Shown: piece by piece, positions 36,850-50,270 of the stretch
How positions within the stretch are numbered: the stretch's first letter is position 1
Layout: each line of letters begins with the position of its first letter
Source: Amborella trichopoda
Taxonomy: Eukaryota > Streptophyta > Magnoliopsida > Amborellales > Amborellaceae
Reading direction: 5' to 3'
NCBI RefSeq assembly: GCF_000471905.2
Contig: NW_006499435.1
Coordinates: 2,949,807 to 3,013,806 of the forward strand
Length of the DNA: 64,000 bases
Program-made: the position numbers and the translations under genes
Notes under the pieces: generated by a model
Seen by the model: the letters and a program-made list of their open reading frames with translations, nothing else
The model's database searches: none
What the model was told of the DNA's origin: nothing

Positions 36850-38800
36850 ATTACATGAATTTTGTATTAAAATAAGGCAATTGTTCGCACTTTTCTTCCT
36901 ACCTTGACATATTCTCTGCAAATTAAGGAGAAAGATAATTAAGAGGGAGTCAAAATAAATGAGAATTTAGTGATGCACGTCTTGTTACCTTAACCCAAAT
37001 TAGTGTTTTCGTAAGTTGGCCCAAAATTGGTGGGTAGGTGGCCCCAAATTTTGGTGCGGGAATGTTTTGTCAGTTTAATAGGTCAAAATTGAATAGTCCC
37101 ACTAGCCAAAATCGATAAAACACTAAATTTTTAGATTTCACCCCTACCAAATTTTTGCTTTAAATTGGACCTATTAAAGACTAGTCGAACCGGGTGTACT
37201 TGTCTGATCTTATAATTATGATTTTGCCGAGTCCCCACGAGCTTTCGCTTTTGTTTTTAAAACACAAAACATATGTAAGAACTAGTTAGATCGAAACTTT
37301 TTAAAACACTGCCTCAAAGAAAGTGATAAAAGGGATATGAAAAGAATACAAATTTGTAAACCCATCGTTTTCCTCCAAAATCTTGCTCTCTTTCTCATAG
37401 GACCTCACATAAATTACTCTCCTTAATCCAGGGAAATAGTTCTTTTTTGGGAGATTTTCATAAACATCCTCTATAATTTGAGGAATTTAAAAACGATATG
37501 CAATATTTCGTATTTTCACGGTCATGTCTCGTTTTCTCATATTTTTTTTTTGAAAATTTGAATCAATTAAACTCAAACAAACATTGTTTAAATATGTATT
37601 TATTTGAATTACTTATTTTATTTTAAACAATTAAACCATTTTAAATCTGGAAATTATAAATTAAACTTAATTTAAATTATTAAAATAATTTATAAATTAA
37701 TATAAATCTTAAAACAATTGATTTAAATTATTTAAATCCAAAAAATGATTTCAATTGGTATAAATATAAAAGCAAATATTGTCTTATTTTCTTTTTCTTT
37801 CTTTTGTTTTTTTTTTCTTTTTTCAGCTGGATCGATGTGAACTTCCTAATAAGTAATTGCCCATCTTACTGAGGACCAATCTGCTCAATTAAGAGTTTTC
37901 TAAAACCCTGGCCAAAACTAAGAAGTGGGTTATTGTATGAGCATTGCTTTCCAAATCGTGGAACAAAGGTAAACCTTCTACTTACAAAAACAAAAAAAAC
38001 AAAACAGGATTATTCCTTAAATATTTGTGCAAAACTTTTAAATTGGAGAAAAATGATGACACTTGCTTGGGAGATTTTTTTAAAAACCTTTAAATTGGAG
38101 AAAAATGTATATGGAGGAAATATACTATACTCTCTAAGGGAGCATACAGGTAAAACACCTGGGAGATTTTTTTTTTTTTCTCTTTGAAAGTTTAGGGATC
38201 CATCTAGTTACAACTAGATGATTATTTTCAAAAAAGAAAAAAATTGGATTTTAAGTTCTTGAACAACTAGATCATTCCCTCCAAAAATTGGATGGTTCCA
38301 ATGTAATCTTATGAAGAGTATTTTCGCTCTAAAAATGGGTGTTAACATATCCTCAAGATCTATATTATTTTTTGAGCTTCAAATTTCATAATTGGCGTTA
38401 GAAACTGATTTTAGAGCGACCATGAAGATTACTATTCCCAAAATGCTATATTGATGAGGATTTGAAGTGAGGCTTTACATTGTTTTCCTAAAGCCTAGGC
38501 CTTGTAAAAACTGCATCCACTTTATAAAGCTGCAGCCGTACAAATTTATTTCCCTTCTCTATGTACTCAACATCTAGCCAAAAGAAAATCACTAAACCTA
38601 GGCTTTGACAATATGAGATAACCAGAAGTATTGAGAGCGAGAGTCGTTATAAACCAAAACTCCCCACAAGAAGATCCATAAAGCTTAACAATCAAGAACC
38701 CCACTCTCAGAAAACCTAAATTCAAACCTTAACAACAAGATTCCCACCCACTTTTTATGCACCACAAAGGCTAATACACAAGCCTTCATTTCTCATTTAT
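36850..38800. other. Intergenic, AT-rich; no gene seen
   Basis: Positions 37050-37310 show fragments of the 'actagtcgaaccgg'-type repeat. Positions 38310-38540 carry a member of the 41-44 kb MITE family. No exon could be supported. Confidence 0.45.
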
Positions 38801-38845
38801 TACTTAAACACCACACACCACACCATGAAGAGAGAGAGACAGAGA

Positions 38846-41637
38846 TCAGCAATGCTTGACGCAGAAGCAGCGTCTAGGGAAGTGTCGGCAACGGCCCCCA
38901 GGGAAGCCCTCTGTCCTGCAGACATTGCCGCAATTGCTTCCGCTGAAGCACGGCCCCTTGAACTTCTGGCTCTGAGACTCGCATAATCTCCCCTCCACCA
39001 CCTTCCCCATCTCTGCACCAACACATTCATTTTCTCTTTCTTCCTCGAGCTTCTTATAAATGTTTTTCTTAGGTGTGATGGTGCATAACAATAAAAAGAG
39101 CCAAATAATTTCGTAATGTTACAGTAATAGTAGTAGGGCCGTTGTAGCTGTAGCAAATGGAAACACGAAAAGAGTCCGCATAGCATGCTCCCATGCCGGA
39201 GCATGGTGATAATAGTGATCTATCTTCTGATGTAACATGAACAACGACCACCACACCCTTGATCTTCCCCAAGAACCCAAAGTACATATTTATGAAGTCT
39301 TGAAATCCTTGTTAGAATTTATACATTAGAGTAGCTAGCCTTTTATGAAACCGTATTATCACCGATTTTATACAAATGTCAAAAATACCAATTTTAATAT
39401 GGGAAATTTATAAATACTCCCAAAATAAACTATGTAGACATCCTTTCCCAATATTTTTAGTATCACACAATAGACCCAAAGACTGTTTTTTCATGTATTT
39501 AATCCAGTAAAAAAAATTGAGACTAAATTGCCTCTCTCTTTCTCTCTTTACCTGCTCATTCTTTCTAATTCCCTCTCTCTCTACCCACTTTCTCTCTTTC
39601 TCTCTCTACCCGCCCTCTCTCTCTATTGTACTTTCGTAGTTCCATTATAAAGTCCACTGTCTCACATCTATACCTATTTTCATCTCTCACTCTCTTCTTT
39701 TATCTTTACCATACTTGTGGAATCCAACACAAAGAGATTATCCGACGCCCCTCTTTATCTTTGCTTACAAAACCTGTTTTTATTCCCCCTTTTTAAAATG
39801 GCCATCTCTCCTGAAAACCTTCTTTTGGGCCCATTACCTCTTATTTCCCTTTCTTTAATGGGTATCTGGGGAAGTAGAAAGAGAGAGAGAGATTGCGGGT
39901 AGAGAGAGAAAGTAGGTAAAGAGAGGGAGTAAGAAGAGATTGAGAGAGCGAGAGAAAGGGCTAGTAGAGAGTGCAAGATAGGGTGGGTGGAGAGAAAGAG
40001 AGAGAGTGCGAAAGTAAAAAAGCAATTTAATCTCACTATTTTGTACTTTTGACTAGTAGTAAATACAAAGAAAGCAGTATTTGAGTCTATTGTGTGAGGA
40101 CATCTACAAAGTTCATTTGGGTATTTATAATTTTCTCTTTTAATATCAACAACACTTAAACACCTTTTAAAGGAGGGAAGTGGGATTTCGAGTGACATTA
40201 GCACTTTCACAATGAGATTTCAACAAGAATGGTTAAGAAATGTCTAAATTTCTAATGTAGAAAATATAAGTATCGTGTCAATATATAAGGGCACCTACGT
40301 CCATGCTACTTGTGTTATCACAATATCCATGATTGGTGTTTTTATATGAGAGAGAGAGAGAGAGAGCAGTAGAGGCCAGGGGATCATATGGACGGGGGTT
40401 GTTTGCTGAACTCTACAAAAAATTTGACGTTTTACTGAGAAAAACCATGCATATCGTTCATTTTTTAACCTCTAATATACAAAAAAGGGCAATGACTTCA
40501 TGGTTGTATAGTAACATGATGCAACAATCTTCAAAAATTATGGTATTGCTATTTGTTTAATTCAAATTTCGAAATATACACTCTTTTCATTCCAATGAAC
40601 AATCACAAAAAAAAAAATTGAAACTATAACCTAGAAAGTATTTTTTTAACCCAATTAATATAGGCCGTTCATTTTGGTGAAATGCTTAGATTTAGGCCTT
40701 AAAAATATATTTTCACTTTCAATTTTTTTGGATGGTTTTATTATCATTAAATGGACCATGTTAAAAAATAAAAAAAAAATGTTTTTGAGTTTATAAAGGC
40801 TAAGATCTTGAAATTCACCAAATGAATGATCTAGATTCATTTTTAGAGGGGTCTCATTTTGACCATATCTAGGGTTCAAATTGAACTTTTTTTTTTTTTT
40901 TAGATTAATTATTAAGATAAAGAAAGTGTGTATGCAAATTGGGATTGATTATTGAGATAAAGAGAGTGTGTATGTAAAATTTTGAGTCATACAAATACCA
41001 CAAACATAATTTTCTAGAAGTGTCGTGGCATTATACTAGTATACAACCGTTGCATGAAATCACTGCCCTATAAAAAATTAGTTGGTTTTCCAAGCTCATC
41101 TTTCGAATCATGGGACCCTTTCTTTGAAAGGTATGATTTGTATAGAGGCCCTAAACAATCAAAGTAGAGCCTACCTTCAAATAGTGCCGAGAAATGTAGT
41201 CTCAATATTGAAAATCTTTGTGATAGTCTGAAAATATATTTCCATCTCTAATTATAAGATTTAAAGCTTTGTGTAAATCGAGCATATCTATGAAAACTTG
41301 AAAATCTTGAAAATTACTGGTCTAAAAATGTAATACAAGATGCACTATTTCCAAAACTTGAAATCTATTTTTTTCTCATGTTCATGCATCTTGATGATGA
41401 GATGATCAATATGAAGATATTTAAGCATCAAAACAACCTCTACTAGTGAAATTTTTGAGGTAGGTTCTAATTTGATCAAGTAGAGCCTTGGCTCTATATA
41501 AACTTTTCCCAGTATATGAGTAGGAAAAAAAGCAAACACTAGAAATTAAAGACCATGATGGAGAGAGATGAACCTGAGAAGACAAGGAGCAGAGAGAGCA
41601 AGAAAATAACACAGAGAACTGGCTTTCGGATCGCCAT
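38846..41637 (-). CDS. Plant defensin D (canonical), two exons
   Basis: Predicted secreted antimicrobial defensin with full consensus. Exon 1 (41574-41637, 64 nt) encodes signal peptide [21 protein letters not shown] and ends in phase 1 at G|GTTCAT. Exon 2 (38846-39012) follows acceptor GGTGCAG; the precursor is 76 residues. The mature start [15 protein letters not shown] and the following KFKG are typical. The eight cysteines have spacing C-x10-C-x5-C-x3-C-x9-C-x6-C-x1-C-x3-C, with gamma-core GGRC and ending CFCVKHC. The glutamate before the gamma-core and the aromatic in loop 1 are present. The 2.56-kb intron holds a foldback element and a MITE. TATATAAA lies at 41694-41701. It is more diverged from A, B and C than those are from each other. 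Confidence 0.9.
39401..40137. mobile_element. Mutator-like foldback element with perfect 9-bp target duplication
   Basis: The left arm (39401-39640) and right arm (about 39890-40137) are inverted copies of about 240 bp: 'gggaaatttataaatac' against 'gagaaaattataaatac' on the opposite strand, running into CT-rich and GA-rich tracts. The flanks are identical: ttttaatat at 39392-39400 and 40138-40146. The 9-bp duplication and long arms point to a Mutator-derived non-autonomous element. It lies within the defensin D intron. A one-arm relative is at 7053-7380. Confidence 0.85.
41131..41507. mobile_element. MITE (ggctctaaacaatca family), copy 1
   Basis: The ends 'tatagaggccctaaacaatc' and 'gagccttggctctatata' are inverted relatives. 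The interior has 'cttgaaaatcttgaaaatta' and 'atgatgagatgatcaat', shared with other family members. It lies in the defensin D intron just 3' of exon 1. Confidence 0.7.
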
Positions 41638-41693
41638 TGAAGCACAGAATGAAGCTCCAAAGAACTCTGATTGAACACAGGAGGAGAAGAGAG

Positions 41694-41701
41694 TTTATAT
41701 A
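41694..41701 (-). promoter_or_regulatory. TATA box of defensin D
   Basis: TATATAAA on the minus strand, 57 bp upstream of the ATG at 41637. Confidence 0.7.
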
Positions 41702-41917
41702 GCAAAATAGGTGGGGTTCTTTTACTACAGTAAATTCAATGAAAATAAAGATGCTTTTGATGGACTCAATGGTAAAAAATCAGAAAACCTTAAAGTAAAA
41801 TATGTAAAGCCAGAACAACTTTTTTTCGTCTAGTGGATTGTCTTTTCCTTTAAACGATCATGTCAAAGCTGCATTATTGTGGTCCATCATTCATCACATG
41901 CATTTTACATAAGGGAA

Positions 41918-43890
41918 AAGTTTATATAGAGCTGAGGCTCTAAACAATCAAATTAGAGCTTACTACAAAAATTTTATTAGAAGATGTTGTTTTGATGCTC
42001 AAATATCTTCAAATTGATCATCTCGACATAAAGATATATGGACATGAGAAAAAAATAGATTTCAAGTTTTGGAAATAGTGTATTTTGTAATGCATTTCTG
42101 GACTGTCAATTTTTAAGAATTTCAAATTTCCGTAGATCGGTCGATTTACACTATTTTTTAAGCTTTAAACTTTATAAATAAAGATGAAAATATATTTTAA
42201 AGTTATTACAAAGATTTTCAGTATTGAAACCACATCTGTCGACACTATTTCAAGGTAGGCTTTAATGTGATTGTTTAGAGCTTAGGTACTATACAAACTG
42301 CACCCTTTATATAAAGGATTAGGTTTCTACAAGGCCGGGGCTTTATGAAAACAAAATAAAGCCTCACCTCAAATCCTCCTCCATAAAACAATTTCGGTAA
42401 TGAAAAAATGTTCATGATGGTTCCAAAATCAATTTCCAACAACAACAATGAAATTTGAAACTCAAAAATGGTACAGCTCTTGAAGATCTATGAACACTAA
42501 TTTTTAGGGCGAAATGGATGGTCTAGATAATTTGTTACAATATACACTATTTTTAAAGCTTGCAATCCTAAACTTTTTCCACAACCAAAATGTTTTAGCC
42601 GAAATGACCCATGTAATGGTTTTCCAATACTTAAATTGCAATTTTTCAATGAGTTATGAGGTGAGGCTTTATTTATTTTGATAGGGCCGCAGCCCTATCA
42701 AACCATTTTCCTTATATGGATAAAGACATGTGATAGATTATAAACATGACAGCTGATTTTATAAGCCTACCGACATATAGGATGGTATATGCTGGACATC
42801 CAAGATTGAAAGAGAAAAAGAGGAATGACTCGTATTTGCGTGTTAATAGATAAGGTTTCTAAGAAATGAAAAAGTTGAAATAGGTTGCAACCTTAAATTG
42901 TAGAATTAAGGTGAATATTAGAAATTCATAAAAATGGCTGTTTTGACTTTCGAAAACCCTCTAATTGATNNNNNNNNNNNNNNNNNNNNATAAAGATTTC
43001 GAGTCTGAAAAATAGTGCATCTTCATCACACTATCTAGACAGCCCATTTTCAAGATTTTTTCGTGTGTTTATAAATCTTCTTGATTTGAACTATCTTTGA
43101 AGCTTAAAATTTTATAATTAAATAGATTCTCAAGTCATCTTAAAAAAAAATTTACACCAAAACTAGCTTTGATGATATATTTAAGGCTACAACCTTAGGC
43201 AAACCATACCTTTTAAGAAAAGTAGGGGTTCAATGGTCTCCAAAATTTTCACACATGTACATTTTAAGGAGAAATGAGTCCGCCTTCTAGACTTACCTCT
43301 TTGTTCTACCTTGGTTGTATGACCTATATTAACAGGAAGACCTTTGTCTCATAGAATTAATCCCATTATGAACCTAGTTGCCTTTACTTGGGTGACCTCA
43401 CTTTCTTTTCTAAAGTTGTGACTCATTGAATTTTGAAAGGGTGCTACTCTAAAACCAAACCTTCCCTTTCTCAGTTAATAATGGGTGCAGTTTGCACAAG
43501 ATGTCAACCTTGAGCAATCAAAGTAAGGCATACCTCTAAATCCTGCTAAAAGAGGTGGTTTTGGCACCGAAAACTTCTATATTAGCCTAAAAAATCATTT
43601 GAACTCCTAATTGTGAATGCAAAGCATTAAAACTGTGTAGATCGAGCAAATCTATAAACACTTAGAAATAGATTGTCTAGATGGCGTCTTACAATATGCA
43701 TTAATTTTAGGACTCGAAATCATTTTCTTGAAACCAAGATGATCAATTGTAGGGTTTTTCGACTTTTCTTTTTTTTTTGACAAGGTAATCAACATTGAAT
43801 TAGCCTTTCCGGTAAATTCTTGAGGTGCATCTTACTTCTACAATATAGGGTCGATACCTTATATAAACTTCTTCCTTGACTAATTAATAG
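41918..43890. mobile_element. MITE cluster: copies at about 41918-42304, 42321-42706, 42940-43225 and 43487-43888
   Basis: Four adjacent elements of about 290-400 bp share family blocks (GATGATCAATT, TAGACxGTCC, AATAGTGxAT). Each has its own inverted ends, for example 'gaggctctaaacaatcaaat' against 'tgtgattgtttagagcttag', and 'aataaagcctcacctc' against 'gaggtgaggctttatt'. The third copy contains a 20-N gap (42970-42989). Another copy follows at about 44190-44400. They have no coding capacity. Confidence 0.7.
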
Positions 43891-43899
43891 GAAAAGAGA

Positions 43900-46800
43900 G
43901 CGTACTACACAGTATATACATCAATAAAGTGTCCGATATTTTTATATTCAATGGTGAAATATCAGTCAATAACATTCATACAAATATTGCATGGTATATA
44001 GACTATTACATTATATTGGTGCAAGATTTCAAATATTCAATTAGGGGTTTGATGGCTTAGGTTTAAGGCACAAATAATATGAATACGACATGTAAAGTCA
44101 ACAACCTGTGCTCAAAACAGATGGTGGAGATGCACCGCTTTTATGCTTGATCCAAGAAAGACTTGATCATAAGACCATTTCATCTCTACCGCCGTAACCA
44201 CCCATTTTCGAATATTTCAAATACTTATGGATCTACTCGATCTATGCTATTTTTTTAGCTTCAAATTTTATAATTAAGTGTAGAAACAGTTCTTCAGGCT
44301 ATCACAGAGGTTGCTAATACCGATCTGTATCTTCTGACACCCAGAACTGCATCTTCCAGTATAAGTGCCTTACTTCAATTATTTAAGATTGACACCTTAA
44401 ATAAACCGCATTTACCGAAGATTCATTGTAAAAGCCCAGGAAGCATCTCGAAACCGCAAGTGCCGAAAAGCATCTACTGTACTATACAAGTGGATAGGCC
44501 AAGTAATTTGTTTTTTTTTTTTTAATTGGTGATAGAGCAATCTATTTTTATCGAAGAAAACCACTGAATCACCATTTTCAGATCATGGAAAGTAATGGGA
44601 AATCAATCAAATATAAAAGATCAGCACTTACATTTCATGAATAAATCAATCCATTGTAGCAGCGTTGCTTTCTTTCTTTTTGGCACAAGACAATATGGCC
44701 GACCAACCGCCTCAGACAACTCATTTTCCTCTCCCACCTTATCACGAATGACGAGTCCAAGTTGTAAAACGATCATGTATATTTTGCTCTCGCAGGACCA
44801 TACTATATATCTACTCTTTTTGGTTGATAGCTTACTTGGGAGGATTTTGTCAATTTGAAAATTTTGGAACCAGCTAAGAACTACTAAATGATTATTTTTA
44901 AAAGAAATTTTGAATTTAGTATTTTAACGCTTAGATCTCACCCTAAAAACTACAAATAATCTTGAGACATTATTTGTTTTCACGTATATAGATAGTGTGA
45001 TTTAGAAAAAATTTCAATTGAGGTTAGTCTATGAGTTAGAAATGTAACATCAGCCAAATTTGAGGTCCTCAATTACTCATAGATTGGCTTTTACTGGAGG
45101 GAATAAATGGACAATATGCTCTTGGGAGCACAAAAAGTTTTAGCAAAAATGAACAGTATGTTTGCCGACCGAGTAAAATGTCTGAATTTACTTTCTCACG
45201 TCAAATCCCACCTAGAGTTAATTTTAGAGTCCCAAATCTTGGGGATGTAACCTCTTTATACATAGATTAACCTATACTTTCTATGCACTTGAAAAAATAA
45301 TATTTTAAGATTGAGTAGAGACCATCCAACTTTTAAAGGGTGAGAAATAAGTTTTAAAAAACTCAAATTTAAATTTTTTTCTTTTTAGAAAATAATCCCA
45401 AAATTTCAATTGAAAAATTCTCTCAAATAAGCCTTTTAACCGAGCGAGTAGAAGTATACTATGCTCCCGAGGGAGCATAGTATAAAGGCATAGAATAAGA
45501 ACGGACCAAGAAAATTTATATTGTGGGATCATTTATCTTTAGTGCCAAGTCACGATTACTCTCATCTTTGGATGCAAAATCCTAGATATTAAAGTGTGTC
45601 ACATCATTTAAAAAATCCTGTAGAGGCGTTGTGTCCCATCAATAGCACAATATTTTCCGTTCGATTTCTCATTTAATGGTCAATAATGATTATAGCCTCC
45701 GATTTTTTATTTAATAGTCAATAATGATTATAACCTCTTTGTACCAATAGTGAGTGAACTCCTTATATATATTCTTTTTTAAAAAAAAATTTGTTTAACA
45801 ATGTTTTGAAACCTCGATTGGGTGGCCAAATCGGTCACCGATTGGACCATCTAGATAACATATCTAGGCTGAATCAGATTGATGTTCCAATGTCATCCAA
45901 AATTAATAAATAAATAATATTTAAAAATTTAAAAAAATATAAATAATGAAAAATAAAATTAGTAGAAACTGTCAATTTGGCCAATCCAAAACACCCAGTT
46001 CCATGATTGGTTCACCCGGTTCCCTAACATAAGTATTGAGCACCTATAAAACAGACTAATTCATGGTTCCGTCAAGGACCCGGGTTGTGATCCCCACCTA
46101 TTCTTGAACTCTCGATCCACATTGGCATTTTCTCAATCACTAAGGGGAAGAAAGAGAGAGAAAGAAAGAGATCATATGGAGGACCCTTTAATGGGCACGC
46201 AGGTTTTCTGGAAAAGGAATTACCCCTTGAAACGGGTTGGGCCAGCCCTACCTTGGCCCGGCCTTTTGTTAAGGTCAGGGCCAAGTCATAGCTATGCCAT
46301 GCCTGGTTTAGAGGCCGCATATTGGCCCAGGCTTGGGCTTAGCCGTGACCGGACCGGGCCACTGACCCAGTCCGTTACCATGCTTGCAAATGAGGTTTGG
46401 TGTAAGGGGTGTAAAGTAAGTGATATTGTGATAGAACGAGAATTCAACAAAAACTTTATTGGATTTTTGGGCAAGCTAAAAAACTACTTGGCAATATTTA
46501 AGAGGTACGTGAAAAATGAAGAGTAAATAATAGACATAGGAAGGTAGGCCAAGGCTGTCTTGTCAAGAAGGAAAGGAAAAACTAAAAGTAGGAATCGGCT
46601 CTATCTCTCATTATGCACTCAGACGTATGCAACCAAATAAATCTCACTATCAATCAGCAGCAAGGTGGGCGCGCTCTACACAACCGATGGGAGGCTTTTT
46701 TTTTTTTTTTGGTAACTCAGTGAGAAAGTCTTTTACTTCTTTACTTTTCTTTATTTTTTATTTTTTTTATTTTTGATAACTAAGTGGGAAAGATGGACCC

Positions 46801-48480
46801 CTACCTGTTTTTTAAAAGGAAAATTATTTCATGTGTGCTGAACTGCATTTCTACATCATGCACTCCAAATGTATAAAGCATACATCTTAAAGATGGATGC
46901 AAATATGTGGTCTATCTAAAAACAATTGAAACTAACGGTCCAAATATTTTCTTAAAAAAATTATTATTTTATTTTTTCATATTCATGATCTCCATGTTGG
47001 ACATTACATATCCTTAAAAATTATGTCCAAAAATCCATCTCAAATATAGATTTATTAAAGGGCCCACATTTCTACATATGCAGACTTGGTCCGCATGCTA
47101 ACCGCATCCTTTTTCAAATAGTTTAGAAACTAGTTTTTTTAATGTGTTAGTAGGGTTGTGGCAGTGGGAATGGAAAGTACAACAAGGGAGGCTATCCATC
47201 TTCCCATGTGAGGTTTTCCTCTTTTGAAATTTTCACAAGGGAAAACATAATATGATTCATACGGTTATGATAAACAACTTGATCATAGGCATTATCACCA
47301 TTCAATCAATGAAATGAATAATGTTACCGAATGAAGAGGTTTAGTTTTCGTCAAAACCGGTCCAATTGCCGGTATAATCTGTTGGAGAGAGTTTTGTAAA
47401 AGATTAAAAAAAATAATAATAATAGTTAATATAAAATACTTTTAAAGATTTGTATAGCTTTATTTATTCAATCGAACAAATCAAAACTGATTAGTTCCAC
47501 TGGCAAAAACACATCGAATATTAGTTCTGATTGATTATCTAGCCCGCCCTATTTGTCCTTTGGATCATAGCACAAGTTCGACCAATCATACCAGTGGATC
47601 TAGTCCAGTCTTGATAACCATAAAATTAGTGACTCTTTTGTGAGACCGAATGCCTGCATTACCATCCAATTTATCTGTTGGGGGCAGTGAGAATATTATA
47701 CAGTATAACCCTATGGATCCTATCATATCATCCCTCTACTAAACCCAATAATATGAAACTACGAAAACCCCCATAAGGGGTTCCATCCTAATTAAGGAAA
47801 AGTATACAATAAAATTATTTTGTCTTTGGTAAACCCCACAATCATTCCGAGCCATAGCAATCAAATGCGAAATTAGGCAGATGAATTGTCAAGTACCCTT
47901 ACAAATTTCCTCAAACTTTGTGCAGAGAAATGATATACCTTGATTGTCCGAGTTCAAATCAAATGGCATAGAGTGTTAGAGACCTTTTTAAATGAAAAGT
48001 ACCAGTCTTACTGTATAGATTCCATAATACTAAATCTACATAATGCAAGTTACCCTCTACCAACCACTAGAGCATATTTTTATTCAAATAAAGGAACTTT
48101 ATTGTAGCACACCTAAAATATCAACTACATAACACGTACACCCATTAATCAAAAAACACCTAACACAACGTCTAATTTTCTCAGGACCATATGTCCTTTG
48201 ACGATTTTATGAAATTAAATAAAAAGAATTAGAAGAGATATTAAGTAGTTCACCTCTTGGGTGTTTGGTAAATTTCCCATCAAATAAACACGAGTTGTTA
48301 GATCATGTAAAGACCCACTGCACTGCCTCCCCTTCAACTGAGGATTCGAATGGCACACCATAAGCATGTGATCAGCGGCTGATAGGATTGAACTGACACT
48401 TAAAATAAAAAATTAACATCTACATGAATATTCCTATATCTAGAATTATATTCCATAACTTCTTATTGAGCCTATATAGC
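43900..48480. other. Intergenic, repeats only
   Basis: Positions 45045-45250 resemble part of U11-48K intron 2 near 31060. Positions about 45520-45775 are a gtatacaatgagacc-family MITE. Positions 45800-46030 and 47340-47640 carry the 'gattggaccat'/'ggtccaat'-type repeat. Positions 46700-46800 carry 'ggtaactcagtgagaaag', related to 2791. Positions 46820-47115 are an inverted copy of the 85-365 MITE. No gene is supported. Confidence 0.5.
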
Positions 48481-48999
48481 ACATAATTTTTCACATTATT
48501 TTGGACAAAACTTGGCAAAATCCAAGTTACCATGCATTTTGATGCTTCCTTTGTTGTAGTTGGAGCCCATGTTAATCAGCGACAACCATGCCATGCTTTA
48601 CAAAGAGCAAATAGCATTGGTAAAGGAAACAACATCCCTATCATTTTCCATTTTATGACAAGCATGCATAGGATCATAAAAGTGACGGTCAATTTCAATT
48701 ATAATCACTGCAAGTTATCCTGAGTGGATGTACAATACAGTTCAGATTATGGGAATCAGTAATCACAAAAGGAGCACTTTGCAAGCCAATCTGCAGAGAG
48801 AGAGATGTAAATCCTTGTTCCAAAGGAAAAAAATAAAGCCTCAGCAGTGGGGAGAGCAATTGGTCACTACAAATCCTTGTTCAAAATGGAAGTTTAGAAA
48901 TGTGGTTGGAAAAGGGGATTAAACAATGCTTTGGCAAAAAAAATGGTGGAGGAACAGAACTTTGAAGTTTCAATTTCATGGGGATTTTGAGATCATTGA

Positions 49000-50270
49000 A
49001 GTTTCAATTTCATGAGGTATTTGAGAAAACCTCAAAACCAGGAGCCAAAGTGAGGGACCAGGTTACAAGGTCGGGGTATAACAATAAAATTAGACTAAAC
49101 AGTGCAGTTTACTACACTGTTGGACACCTAACAATAGGCATACATACCATAAGACTGTAGCCCCAACATAGAAGACCAAATAGTTTGGGAGCTTATATTG
49201 GATGGTATATTTTCAGTGAGATCCCGCTACGATTCTTCACGACAGACCAAGATGGTCAAACAACACAATCCAGAAGGTATGGGAACTCCAAACCCCACAA
49301 AAGGGCAAGTTTGGAATTTACACAGAACGGCAAGTTCTTGACAGTGTACGAACTAAGAAAGAGGATAGAAGACCAAATAGTTTGGGAGCTTATATCGGAT
49401 GGTATATTTTCAGTGAGAACCCACTACGATTCTTCACGACAGACCAAGATGGTCAAACAACACAATCCAGAAGGTATGGGAACTCCAAACCCCACACAAG
49501 GGGGCAAGTTTGGAATTTACACAGAAGGGCAAGTTCTTGACAGTGTACAAACTAAGAAAGAGGGACGGTCATAACAAATGCATGTACTACGTTTAAACAA
49601 AATGAAGGAAATAGAGATCATCTCTTCCTACATTGTCAAGTAGCAAGCACCCTGCAGAACTGGGCCGTGCCAAAAATCAGGCGAGAACCAATTGTTCCTG
49701 TACCTGCTTCAAATCTATGTGAACAGCTAACGACATCTCTTTTATCCAAAGTGGGTAGAAGCATGTGTGGCAGGCCTCTAGTGGCTGCACCATTATGGCA
49801 ACTATGAAATGGAAGGAATTGAAGAAGCATCAAAGGAACATCCCTAAATTTGGAGTAAATGAAGGTAAAAAATCATAGGGATTGTAGCAGATTGGGTCTC
49901 AGTTAAGAAGGAACTACGGGGAGGTGGCCACGACAATGAGTTATTAAGTGGCAAAGAAATGGAACCTGGCAGCCAGCACCTTTGGGAAGTATTGAGCTCA
50001 ACTTTGATGGAAGTGCCCAGGGAAACCCAGGTCAATCAGGCCTTGGAGGATTAGTAAAGAATGGAAGGGTCATCCTAACTCTGGACCAACAGGGATATCA
50101 TCAACAACAAAGCTGAGATGAAGGTCCTCCCTCAAAGGGTACAATTGCTCCAAGAAGAAAGAGTAAGGGAAAAAGGTGGTTGAAGGAAGATTCGTTAAAT
50201 ACAATACCATCGAACCTTATAGCAATACACAATGAGATAAGGGAAGTTGGATAAGTTAGGTGCAGCAAAC
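49000..50270 (+). pseudogene. L1-type LINE remnant (zf-RVT and RNase H-like)
   Basis: Near 49604 the frame reads NEGNRDHLFLHCQVASTLQN, the metal-binding end of a zf-RVT domain. Near 49950-50060 another frame reads WQRNGTWQPAPLGSIELNFD then GSAQGNPGQSGLGGLVKNG, the start of the LINE RNase H-like domain. Frames are interrupted by stops. The zf-RVT part is preceded by a 198-bp tandem duplication. Confidence 0.75.
49173..49566. repeat. 198-bp tandem duplication in the L1 remnant
   Basis: Two copies start at 49173 and 49371 ('gaccaaatagtttgggagct'). They differ by only a few bases. Like the duplication at 23024-23260, it lies just before or within a zf-RVT segment. Confidence 0.85.

Noticed and set aside
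38800-39287. Open frames of 72-134 residues over defensin D exon 2
   Set aside because: They are other frames or intron read-through of the defensin exon. The eight-cysteine frame with proper splice acceptor is the real one.
46104-46526. 140-residue frame with Pro/Gly/Leu-rich sequence
   Set aside because: Overlaps repeat-like GC-rich sequence ('ggcccggcc'); no homology recognised and no splice or start context.
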